Origin: Glycine soja
Lineage: Eukaryota > Streptophyta > Magnoliopsida > Fabales > Fabaceae
Assembly (NCBI RefSeq): GCF_004193775.1
Contig: NC_041016.1
Span: 39,230,547 to 39,294,546, forward strand
DNA: 64,000 bases
Direction: 5' to 3'
The notes beneath the pieces were generated by a model that was not told where the DNA came from, did no database searches, and saw only the letters and a program-made list of their open reading frames with translations. Position 1 is the first letter of the stretch. Each line of letters opens with the position of its first letter. This document shows positions 43,394 to 54,560 of this stretch, piece after piece. The translations under genes were made by a program, and so were the position numbers.

Positions 43394-45304
43394 AGATTAA
43401 ATTATAATTTTGATTCTTTTATTTTATTTAATTTATAGTTTTGATTTCATAAAAGAAAAGAGACATTCGATTTCATGTTTTTAAAATTGAGAATTTTGGT
43501 TCAGCCATTAAATCTAAGGCTTAAATTAAATCCGTTAATAGAGATTTTAACTAATATTTTGTTATTTTTAATACAATAGAATTCTACAAAAAACAAAAGC
43601 AAATTAGAAAGAAAAAAAAAACTATTGGAATGATTTTCTCGAACACATCACAGATGCACTTCCCAAATCCTATTCTGAAAAATTCTCAAATCCGTTAATC
43701 TTTTTTCACCCTCGATCACTTTTATTTTTCTCTTTTTTCACCCCATCGATTGCATGTGAAAATCCCATTTTATGCGGTGGAGCGATGAAAGGGATTCTTC
43801 GATTTGGCAATGCATCTTTCGTGTGGAAAAATTTATTTTAGATTCTTGAATTAATTTATGAGTTTGATGATATCATATAAGATAAAAATAAAATTTTCTC
43901 ATAATTTATTGTAATGATCATTTTAAGTTCTTGAATTACTTTTTTTAATTTTTATTTAAATATATTTTATGAATTAATTTAAAAAAGATGCATTAAAAAA
44001 TTATTAAAAAAAAGAAAACACAGTTCTTGAAAGTTTTCCTAAATTACAACTTTTATGTTGAAAAACTTGAAAGAGTGTCTGACCCTATTAGTGGAACGGA
44101 ACGTTGGAGGACTTTAATTACTTGATGGAGGCACCGAGTGGTGGAGCCACACTTAAGGTGCAGAGCGCGCGGATCAAGGACGTGGATCTCCACCTCTTTT
44201 CCCCTCTTTTCTTTAATTCATTTGGTTGTTTTGGTTCTTCCATACATAGCCTTACCCCCCCCCCCCCCCCCCCCCTCGCTCGCTTTTCGAACCAAATCGG
44301 AACTCGGATCGTATTTTAAAAAGCGTGAACACATCGTCACCCTCAGCATCAATCTTATTTTTCGGAAGCACCGTGTTCGTGTTCCCAATGTGTGCGTGAA
44401 AGAGCAGGGAGAAGATTGGGCATCGACTTTACGGAGGAGAATCCGGGACGATGGGTTAGGGAAGACCAAGGTCCGGCCGGGGCTAGGGGTTCGTAAATAT
44501 GTTCATGTTCCATTTAGGTTAGTTTAAAGAAGTTTTTTCTTTATAACTTTTATTTTTAAAATTAAAATCTTATTAAATTAAATGGTCAGCTTTTTTAATT
44601 TAACGGTCAACTCCTTAAATTTAACAGCTGAACCAATTTTTTTAATTTTTGTTAGGGGACCAAAATTATATATGTATATGCTATATGTAAAAAGGATTTA
44701 AACTTTTTTAAAATGTTCGACCATAATAACCGTTATCTAAAATTCACTTAAAATTATTATAACCATTGATAAAAACTTATACTTTATAATAATTGTTGAT
44801 TTTAATTACTATTATTACTTGATAAAAGTATAAATTTCAAGACAAAATATGTTTAATTAAAAATAAAATTAATCATCTTTCTTAATTTTAATGTAATTAT
44901 ATTTAATATATTATTAAATTTTTAAAAAAATAATAAATATATTTTAAAAAATACTAAAAATAATTATAAACCATAGAGAGTTGAAACAAACCCGTGTGCC
45001 CGTGTTTAAAGTCTAATGAACAATGATAACGTGCTCGAGAAACGAGCTACAGATCATGCGTTAAAGAAAGTTTGCATTTTTGTTAAAAAATTTTCCTTTC
45101 AAAAATTAATTTCTGATTTAAAACTTTTTTAAACTAATTTTTAGAATTTGCTAATCTTTTAATGATTATGGAATGCAATTCATTTTGAAAAAAAAATCCA
45201 AAACATCTACAAATTAATCATCTAAAAAAGCCCAAAAATTAATTTTGAGAAAGAGTAATTATATGCGATAAAGACGAAAAGAGAAGGTGTCAATGAAAAA
45301 TTGT
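43394..45304. other. AT-rich sequence with a GC-richer 430-bp island
   Basis: The island at about 44100-44530 is GC-rich relative to its surroundings and contains overlapping plus-strand frames of 71 and 129 codons plus an uninterrupted run of 21 C (44255-44275). I do not recognise the predicted peptides. It could be the 5' part of a lost gene or a captured fragment. The rest is AT-rich with no features. Confidence 0.45.
44255..44275. repeat. Poly-C tract, 21 bases
   Basis: An uninterrupted C run between CTTA and TCGCTCGC. Such tracts are length-unstable and prone to sequencing error. Confidence 0.9.
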
Positions 45305-47306
45305 GGGTATGATGTGATCCTTATCCGGAGCGGATCGCTTGATACAGGTCACATAATTTGGATGACGCCGTTAAAATCAGGGTAGACGCTACAAGAATTA
45401 TCTTGATAAATTCGAGATTGATTCAACAAGGAACCCATAGAGAAACTCTCACAAAATATTTGCAAAATATCAAAAGTCTCTCTATTGAAAACGAGTTCAA
45501 TACATATAATATATCTGAGGTGCAGTTGGAGAGGCACCAATTTTATTTAATTTAAAATTAAAACGAAAAATAGAAAAAGATGACATGGGCCTTCAAATTA
45601 GTTTGGGCCAAAATGACAACAAAAAAAAAAGAAATAGAAAAAAATATTTTGCATGGGCCTTCAGCAACAATCAAGATTCTTGGTAGTGCTTCTGAGCCTT
45701 CATCTTTCTCCACTTGGACCTTGTTAAGTATAGTTGATACCATTTGTTGGAGGCTATCCTCTGACTGTTTGGTCTTACTCCTGGTCATGGTTCCCTATAT
45801 TTGGGCAGTTTTAGGATTCTCATCATTCCTTCCTTCTTGGAAAGCATTTGCCCTCAAATCTTCAGAATAATCACATGCAACAAATGGAGTCAAGTCAGCA
45901 ATATTAAATGAAGAACTTACTTCATATTCACCTGGAATATCGATCTTGTAAGCATAGTAATTTATCCTCTCTAGTACTTGGAAAGGTCCAACTCCTCTAG
46001 GTTGAAGTTTGGACATCCTTTGTTTAGGGAACCTCTCCTTCCTCATGTGTACCCAAACCCAATCACTTGGTTCAAGTACCACTTTCTTCCTGTTCTTGTT
46101 GGTTTGCTTGACATAGCTTTCATTCTTCTTTGCAATTTGAGTCTTCGCTTGCTCATGCAATCTTTTTATATACTCAACTTTAGCATGTGCATCCTTATGC
46201 TTAAAATCAAAAATGTTAGACAATGGTAACGAATCAAGAGGAGTCAAGGGATTAAAATCATACACTACTTCGAATGGAAAGTGTTGTGTAGTGCTATGTA
46301 CAGCCCTATTGTATGCAAATTCAACATGAGGCAGACATTCTTCCCAACTCTTTATATTCTTTTTAATCACAGCTCTAAGAAGAAAAGATAAAGTTCTGTT
46401 TACTACCTCAGTTTAGCCATCAGTTTGAGGATGACATATGGTGGAAAAGAGAAGCTTTGTTCCAACCTTACCCCCACAATGTTCTCCAAAAGTGACTAAG
46501 GAACTTGGTGTCTCAGTTTGATACAATGCTTCTTGATAGTCTGTGGAGACACACCACTTCCTTGAAAAATAAATCAGCAACGTGACACACATCATCATTT
46601 TTCTTACATGGTATGAAATGTGCCATTTTTTAGAACCTGTCAACCACAACAAAAATTGAGTCCTTATCATTCCTTGTTTGAGGCAAACCTAAAACAAAAT
46701 CCATAGGTAAATCAGTCCAAGGATATTCAGGAATAGACAAAGGAGAATAAAGAATATGAGGCATGACCCTAGACTTTGAGTGCTTACAAAAAATGCAATA
46801 TTCACAAAACTTATGCACATCATGTTTCATATGCGGCCAATAGAAATGCCCCTATAACATGTCTAAAATCTTTTGAACCCCAAAATGTCCCATTAATCTC
46901 CCACATGGGCTTCTTTCCCAAGCAATCTTCTCATGGATCCTTTAGGCACACATAATTGTTTTTCTTTGAACAAATAGTCATTATGTCGAAAGAACCCATT
47001 TTGAGTAGTATGTACACATGCAGAATATTTAGAAGCAAAATCTGGATCATGGTCATACAATTCTTTAATGTGCTCAAACCCAATGAATTTAGTTTCAAGA
47101 GTAGAGAATAAAACATACCTTCTTGAAAGTGCATCAACAACTACATTGGACTTACCTTTCTTGTACTTGATGACATATTGGAATTATTCAAGAAACTCCA
47201 CCCACCTGACATGTCTCTTGCTCAGTTTGCTTTGACCCTTAAGATGCTTCAAGGATTCATGGTCACTATGTATGACAAATTGTTTGGGTAGAAGGTAATG
47301 CTATCA
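45305..47306 (-). pseudogene. Ty3-gypsy RNase H-integrase fragment (left of CACTA)
   Basis: On the minus strand from 47306: the RNase H end ([20 protein letters not shown]), the zinc-binding and catalytic integrase remnants ([13 protein letters not shown] and [14 protein letters not shown], then FSTICHPQTDG), and the conserved end (HVEFAYNRAVHSTTQHFPFE, VWVHMRKERFPKQRMSKLQP, GPFQVLERINYYAYKID, 46370-45795). Many shifts and stops. At 45790 a short MTRSKTKQ frame follows. Probably chromovirus-like; the subfamily is uncertain. Confidence 0.85.
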
Positions 47307-47324
47307 CACTATTCGAAAATATGC

Positions 47325-47850
47325 TTTCTACATCGGTTATTTATGGCTTTCAACATCGATTTTTGAACCGATGTTGAAAGTACCGACGTTGATAGTATTA
47401 TCGTTAACATCGGTTTTTTAAAAACCAATCTTAACGTAAAATTACCAACATCGGTTATATAAATAACCGATGTTGGTAATATGAATTACACCCAAAAAAT
47501 GTATATTAATGTTGAAAGTTAACATCATTTTTTTTACAAAAAAGCCGATGTTACGTTAACATCGGTTTTTTGTAAAAAACCGATGTTAACGAATGTGTTA
47601 ATGTTGACAGTTAATATTGGTTTTTTGAAAAAACCGATGTTAACTTAAGTTAACATCGGTTTTCAGTAAAAAAAAATGATGTTAACATTTTTTATATTAA
47701 CATCGGTTTTTTACAGAAAACCGATGTTAACGTACGTTAACATCGATTTTTCCAAAAAACTGATGTTAACTGTCAACATTAACACATTCGTTAACATGGA
47801 AAAATCGATGTTAATATCGTTAACATCGTTTTTTCCAAAAAACCGATGTT
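47325..47850. repeat. Left subterminal repeat array of the CACTA element
   Basis: About 16-18 copies of an AACATCGGTTTTT-like word occur in both orientations, often as hairpins separated by 2-8 bases (for example near 47545-47590, 47650-47690 and 47698-47730). CACTA transposases bind such subterminal repeats. Confidence 0.85.
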
Positions 47851-48099
47851 TTTAGGAATTTTTTTTAAAATAATGTCTCTATTTTTACAAAAAAACCAAA
47901 ATTTAACCTGTAAATTTAAAATCAGACCACACAGCACACAACATATATCATTTGCATTCTGCTTTCAAATAGGTTTTAGCAGAAAACTAGCTATCAACAA
48001 AGGTTATTCAATGTTAAAATGAAACAACAATTGTAAAAAATGTAATGCAAAGTACGTAAACTAATTAAGTAACCTAAAGTTACATAGTTGCCTAACATC

Positions 48100-48195
48100 T
48101 TATGTTTGATTTCTAACTTTTAGATAATACTGTGTCCATTGAATGCGAAACGCCTTGAATCTTTCTGCTTTCAATGGTCTAACTTCATTAAAATA
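48100..48195 (-). pseudogene. Possible Ulp1-like protease end inside CACTA
   Basis: The minus strand reads YFNEVRPLKAERFKAFRIQW and then TQYYLKVRNQT before a stop, preceded by a plausible splice acceptor (TTTGATCATGCA). It resembles the C-terminal end of Ulp1-type cysteine proteases that CACTA and Mutator-like elements often carry. The match is short and from memory; treat it as a hint. Confidence 0.25.
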
Positions 48196-49529
48196 TTGCA
48201 TGATCAAATAAAAAAATAAATTAATAATGTAATAACAACGTGCATAATAGTAAGAGGTCATTAAGTTAATCAACGTGCATGCAGCAATTGGAAGATATGA
48301 TGTCCCATCCCACTCTTTACTCAAATCACAGATCCATAACAACAAAGTTTTATTTCAAGGAAATGGGGATATTCCCAAAAATCAACCAACGTAGCGGCTT
48401 TATCATTGCTGAAAACAACCACCTTGAATGTCGAACTATACACAATCAATGCAAGATGAGAGCCATATCCATATGTTTTGAACAGTCAAACACATAAGTT
48501 GCAATATTTACTAAGGTTGCCTGCAGTTTAAGTAAATACATTTAAATTTTTAAATGTAATTTTTCAAAAGAAAAATTTGAGAGAGAATTCTTACGGATAT
48601 GTTGGAAAACATGAAAGTAGAATGAATGGAAAGAGATGAAAGGACAATAACCGATCTTTCTTTCTCTTGCATTTTCTGGTATCATTTACAATAATGGGAA
48701 AATAAAATTTAAAACTTTATATCTCATTTTTTTTTATCAAACCTACAAAATCATTTCATTTTCTACTTTGTCTTACTTTTTTTCCACCTGTTTTTACCAA
48801 GCTAAATATACCATGAATTAGTCAAATGAATTAATGACCCAACCTGACATGCAGCCTATAAGAAAAAGGAGGAAGATAAAATAAAAGTTGAAAGAAAGGA
48901 CTCTTAATTAGTCAAACGAATTAATGAGCTAACATGACATGTAGCCTATAGTATTAAAGTGAACAGCCCACAGCTCCACAATATATATATATATAGCTAG
49001 AGAGGAAGAGAACGTAAGGTAGAATTAAGATTTACTATTCCTACGATTATTTTTTATCAATGTTGGTTGCTTATTTTTTCCAAACAATCTCTACTATCCC
49101 TATGTAACTCTCGTACGTCTCTCAATTATTATTAATGAAACCATACAATATTTAGAGTTAAGACAGGGTAAATCATTAATTAAAGAGACATTTACCAAAT
49201 CGAATGGGACAAATTCATTAAATTAAAAATTAATACTCCTACGAATATAGTATATGTTATCGCTCATCCTTAATTGAACGACATTAATAATTGATTAATA
49301 TCAAGTATGGTATATGTGATACTTGCCTGGAGCTCAGTGGTGACAGGGTACTCACTCATCCATGTCGACGTAATTTTTGTTAATGGCAGCCATGATGAGT
49401 TTGTCACATTTAGGTTCCATCCACGTCGTCACAAACGACGTATTTATTTTTCCGTAATATAAAGGTAATTTAAAAGCATGATAATAGTTAATATCTACCG
49501 AAGAAAAAGAGAGATCCAGATAGCGAGAG

Positions 49530-50096
49530 GGCAAGGGTTGGAAGAACAATGATCTTGAGCTTCTCAGCGAGAAAAGGAATCTTCTCAGCGTTGAGTTTCA
49601 CAAACCGAGTCTCGATATGCTGCTTTGCCAAAATATTTAAATGTTTGTCCATAACCTGCAAAAAAATCGCGAACAACAACATTGAATGCTCCTTTTCTTC
49701 TATATATAAAATTCAATCAGCGTTATAATAAGTCATCGAAATTATGAATTGAAAATGAAAAGTGAGTGAGTGAGTATGTGTTTATGTAGAAAGGAACCTT
49801 GCAGGGCCAGTTTTCGCGGAAGAAGTGGCAAACGACGCGTTCGCTGGCCTTGACGACGGAGAAGAAGTCTTTCTTGGAGGGAATCTCGGAATATTCGGAG
49901 TGGCCGAGGGAGATCCAGCGGGAGCGCTTCTCCGCCATCTTCTTCATCTGCTGGAGGCGATGCTCGCGGAGGGCTTCGATGTCGTCGGCATCGAGGCGTT
50001 CCAGGGCGGCGATCTCATCGTCGATCTTGTCCTCGACGGCTTGCGCCACGTCAGGACTTGGTTCTCGATCACCTCTTGGATCTTACCCTTATCCAT
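49530..50096 (-). pseudogene. Captured TXND9-like (thioredoxin-domain protein 9) fragment
   Basis: Two exons are visible. Exon 1 runs from ATG at 50096 (MDKGKIQEVIENQVLT), loses one base near 50048, then reads VEDKIDDEIAALERLDADDI, MAEKRSRWISLGHSEYSEIP, RVVCHFFRENWPCK to a GT donor at 49797. Exon 2 starts after an AG at 49656 and reads [20 protein letters not shown] to VLPTLAL near 49540. These are the N-terminal helix and first part of the thioredoxin fold of phosducin-like TXND9 proteins, which assist chaperonin-mediated folding. Later exons are missing. Keeping the intron shows DNA-level capture, not a processed copy. Confidence 0.85.
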
Positions 50097-51639
50097 CTTC
50101 CGCTACCAAATACCTCTCAAATGGATGAACAACGAGTCGATACGACGCCGTTTGAGTTCGTCGCTAGTCCCTTCTTCTCCTATTGTTTGAATTGATTCAC
50201 AAGGATCTAAGTTTTGCCGCACATTTCACTTCAAACACAAATAAGAAAAGAAAATATTGACGGTGCTGGTCTGTGTAAGATCTAACAACTTCATCCTAGT
50301 TTTTTAGACGGAAGAAAATTTTTAAATAAAAAGTTTGAATTAAAAATAATTTGTTTTTTCAAATTATTACTAACTTTTTTTCTTTATTTTGCCATTATTT
50401 AAAAATACGTTATTATTTATATTTTCTTGCTTCCTATTTTTTTTTTTCCTTCATACCCTTGCAACTCTTTAAAAAAAGTTTAAGTTATCACCAATTCATC
50501 ATAACTCAGGAACTTAAATAATTATTTTTTATCTATTGCAAAACGACCTAAGAACATCTACTGTGTTGAATTGCTTGCTTATTGAGTTGTTGAAGTAATT
50601 TTTTAATGGGTCATACACATTACGCTACACTTAAAATCTTTTACTATTATGTTCTCTCTTTTTTTAAAGCAAACTATTATGTTCTCTAATTATTTCTGAA
50701 AATAATTAATCCGAAATGCTTTTTCTTTGTTTCTTCTTTCCTAAATGAGTATTAAAATATATTTAATTGAGTATTAAAATAACTTTTGACAAAAAAATTC
50801 ATCACTATTTAAATATAATTCTTTTTCTTTGTTTCTTCTTTCCTAAATATTTTTTGTTAAATTTATTAACAAAAAATTCACATAATTAACAAATGAGGTT
50901 AAAAATAATAAAAAAATGACAAATGTAATAAAAATAAATTACATGTGGATTATAATTAACTCTAAATTTAAAGACTTAAAACATAATTTTCGTGTCTCAT
51001 GAAAATATTTTTATTTTTGTTCTGAAAAATTTGTTTAAAAATAATGAAAATATCATTTTTTTAAATCCTACAAATATATGAGATAACTATAATTATTTAA
51101 ATTAAACCACTGTAAAATATATTTTCAATAAATCAAATTAATATATACAAATATTTTAATTTACTTTAAATTTAAAGATAATACGATAATATAAATATAG
51201 TAAGATTTCATAGAATTTTTAAACAATATTCTCCATTTACCTTTTTAAGAAGAAAAAAAACTAATTTTTTATTTTTATAATAATTAAATCAAAATATATT
51301 AATAATAAATTTTAATTTTTTTACGATATAATTTTTTTTACCAACATTCTATAAAAATTCTATAAAAGTTAAACTCTATTATTAAAAATAGTTTTTTTTT
51401 TATTTTCAAATTAACTAATATCAAATAATTTATATAAATGTGTGTTATATTTAAATGATAATCATGAAACAATAAAATTAAAATTACGAAATTCATTTTA
51501 AAAATTTAGTTTAATTTTTAAATGCTTACCTTTTGAATTTATTATTGTTTATTAATTATTATATTTTTTAATTAAAATATAATTAATAACGCAATATATG
51601 ATTTTTTTAAATATATAAATAATTAAAAAAAAGTTTATA

Positions 51640-51790
51640 TTAACATCGGTTATTTGAAAATCGGTGTTGTAAGTGTTCAACGACATCGGTTTTCAAATAA
51701 CCGATGTTAAAATCATACTAAATTCAGTTTTAACATCGGTTATTTAAAAATCGATGTTGTAAGTGTTTAAAAAACCGATGTTAATAGGAC
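51640..51790. repeat. Right subterminal repeats of the CACTA element
   Basis: About six copies of the AACATCGGTTATTT-like word and its complement (ATAACCGATGTTAA), matching the left array in sequence; the right array is much shorter. Confidence 0.85.
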
Positions 51791-51821
51791 GAAATTAAAA
51801 CTCATTTTTTTAGTAATGTCG

Positions 51822-51935
51822 ATTTTGTAATGTCCTTACCAATGCATACAACTCTTTGTCATATGTGACGTCATTCAAACTTTGTGACCTATATCAAACG
51901 ATCCACTCCTAATAAGAATCACATCAGGATACCAA
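51822..51935 (-). pseudogene. Gypsy RNase H fragment (right of CACTA) and junction
   Basis: The minus strand encodes TYDKELYALVRTLQ (51863-51822), which continues into [17 protein letters not shown] on the far side of the CACTA element. Upstream, 51870-51935 no longer looks like RNase H; it matches 45305-45368 in inverted orientation. Confidence 0.75.
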
Positions 51936-52607
51936 TGGAATGATATTTTAATGTTTGATATCTAGAAAAGTCATGCGCAAACTAAAGCATGCATGCATGA
52001 TATTTCAAAGCACCAGTTCTTTTTCTTTTCGTTTTATTTTGTAAAAAAATATTTAAATTAAACTCAAATATTATCATCTACTAAGTAATTTACTGCCTAC
52101 AAATTACAAGAGTTGGGATCATGCGCAAACCTACATGCACACATGGTACTACATAAAAGTAATATTTGTGATAAAAATATGTATGCAATGTTTGGGGAGG
52201 CCAAGTATTCTGATCTGAAATCAGAGACTAGATATATAATTAATTGACTGAGAGCAGGGCAATGAAAATTTCGTCGGCCTCCACCTCCATAGCCCTGGAC
52301 AGTAATAATTGAATGGTTTTTCATATAATCACCTTCTCTAATAACTAGGGACAAAACACAATGATTGACATCAGCGTGCATAAGTACTGGATATAATATG
52401 TATATGCAGGTCAATTGGCATAATAGCTCATTCAAAAACTGTACAAGCTTAAGCTATTTTGATAAGGTTTTGAGACTAGCAATGCTTATAATTAGCATAT
52501 ATAATAAAATATAAGGACTTAATCTTAATAATAGAATTCCTCAAACATAAATTATGAACCTTTAAGACTAAACTTGTTTAACAAGCTGTAGCCTAATTTG
52601 CTTTTTT

Positions 52608-52766
52608 TTAAAGGGTCGTTTTAGAGAGGCCCATGAAGGTATCAAAAGCCCAATCCATGTGCCTTCTCGCATAGTGTGGTCTCCTCTCACCAGCAGGAAC
52701 ACGAATGACAGTACCAATAGAAGCCAACAATTTTGCTTCTTCTGAGTTTCTGACAATAATTCATTC
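52608..52766 (-). pseudogene. Possible exon remnant, unknown protein
   Basis: The minus strand is open for about 50 codons: VRNSEEAKLLASIGTVIRVP followed by AGERRPHYARRHMDWAFDTF and MGLSKTTL, then stop. Its composition is protein-like (basic and aromatic, not low-complexity), unlike the surrounding AT-rich DNA. I do not recognise it. Confidence 0.3.
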
Positions 52767-54463
52767 TGTGGTTGAGATCGAGAAAAGATAACTTAAGTAA
52801 TTTTTTTGTCGAGACAAATATTTATGTTCAAGATTCAATTTAACGGTTATCAAATTAATATTTTTTTAGGCAAAAGAAAGTGAGATTTGACAAAACCAAC
52901 AAGAATAAACATCTCAATTATATATTGTCACCTCTATCCTTGTTGCACTTAAAACTTACCCTCAAATATATTCATCCAAATATAAAGATAACAAAGCAAT
53001 TGGGAGAGCCCAAGAATCATACACAAGTAAAACAAATTATAGGAACCTATAAGAAGGAAGCTCATTCATGTACCTAAGGAGCTCATGAGAAACAAAAGAT
53101 AACGGTGAGGCCAACCAAGTATACCCTGTATGTTGTGCACAGCAAACTTATTAGCCAAGCATAACCTTATTTATTGAATAAATGATGCATGTGTATTTGA
53201 TGGTTTTTTATTGAATAAAAAATAATATATCTTATTTATCAGAATATATTATCTCGTTATCAAATTACATATGTAAATCATGCATGTAATAATAGAATTA
53301 TTGAAATGAAATAATATTTTCAATGGTTAATATTATGGTTAAATTGTCAATAGAAAATTCTTATGGAATGTAATAATTATTTTGATAATTAACAAGGTAT
53401 TTATTCTACTTTGATTTTAGACACTTAATGCATTAATTAAGGTACTAACCGAATGAATCTTGGATATAATTAATGATTAATTATATAAAATTTATCATCT
53501 TTTTATAATGAGTTTGAGTTTTATGATATGATAAAGTTTTTGAGCAAGCAAGACTATTGAATGAATAAGAAAATGAGTTTTTTAATTAATTTAATGTTTT
53601 TTTCAAAGAAAAAATCATTAATCGATAATTGAATCAATGGATTTAATTTAATTAAAAAAATATCCTTTCTAAGTGGAATATTATTGTATTTTACATAATA
53701 CTAAAATATATAAGTAAAAGTAATTATAAAAAGAAGACATGCTATTCAGAATACAAAACGAGTAGGAATTCATTATTAGGTTGCAATTTAGGTTTGGTAT
53801 GAGCCTCATGAGGCGTGACTTGGTCAAATAAACTCAAATGACATGAAAGAGAAAGACACTTTGGGAGCAAAAGGATAATCAAGATTAACTGAGATTATTT
53901 CTAACTCGACAACGAGTTTTGAAAGTAAAGGTGGATAAGACTGAATCAGAATTGATTTTCAGATTAGTATGCTTAGCCATGACTATTTGATATGAATGCT
54001 ATCTAGCTTCTTTTTTTTTTTTTAATTTTAATTAAAGGCACTTTGCAACTCAAAGAAGGATGCAATACTATCCCAGTGTCCCCACTCTTTTTCTTCTAGT
54101 GGCAAATATTTTTTCTTTAAAAATAGTTAACATGGTACTTTTATTTTTCTTACTTCACTTAGCAAATAGCAAAGATTTGTCTTTAATATAAAAATGTTTA
54201 GCGTCTTCACAAGAAAATTTTAATTATTCTACAGATTTAATACTGTAATATGTTCTATTTTGAACACTTCACTGAATGTACTATGAACATCCTTTTTTCT
54301 ATCATCTACCTATATGACATGTACGGCTTCCCTAGCTAGGTATGCCCTGCTTCGGTAGAATGATTGAAATAAGGAAAGTATTACTGCTAGATAAATTTGG
54401 CATCCAACAGTAAAGAAAATATGTGAAATCAAATGTTGAAATTAAGATATATCAATGATTATT

Positions 54464-54560
54464 TATAGAATTTTAAAATCACTGAGCATAGTGTAAGGCC
54501 GGTATTTGTCTCAATGACAGCACCAACAGCACATATATAGAATTTTAAAATCACTGAGCA
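54464..54560. repeat. 25-bp direct repeat, 72-bp offset
   Basis: TATAGAATTTTAAAATCACT followed by GAGCA occurs at 54464-54488 and again at 54536-54560, flanking 47 bp. Either a partial tandem duplication or an insertion scar. Confidence 0.85.

Larger units (their letters stand above)
47307..51818. mobile_element. Pack-type CACTA element, 4.5 kb
   Basis: The left end is CACTATTCGAAAATATG; the right end is the reverse complement of CATTACTAAAAAAATG, so the terminal repeats are imperfect. Both subterminal regions are dense in AACATCGGTT and its complement, as in soybean Tgm-like CACTA elements. It lies inside a gypsy RNase H; the expected 3-bp target duplication reads TCA on the left and TCG on the right, one mismatch. 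No transposase frame is present, but a TXND9-like gene fragment is (49530-50096). It would need a CACTA transposase supplied in trans. Confidence 0.82.

Noticed and set aside
49799..50190. Plus-strand frames of 109 and 121 codons
   Set aside because: Opposite strand of the TXND9-like exon 1.
52097..52435. 112-residue minus-strand frame as a gene
   Set aside because: No recognisable domain, AT-rich surroundings, no supporting exon or promoter signals.
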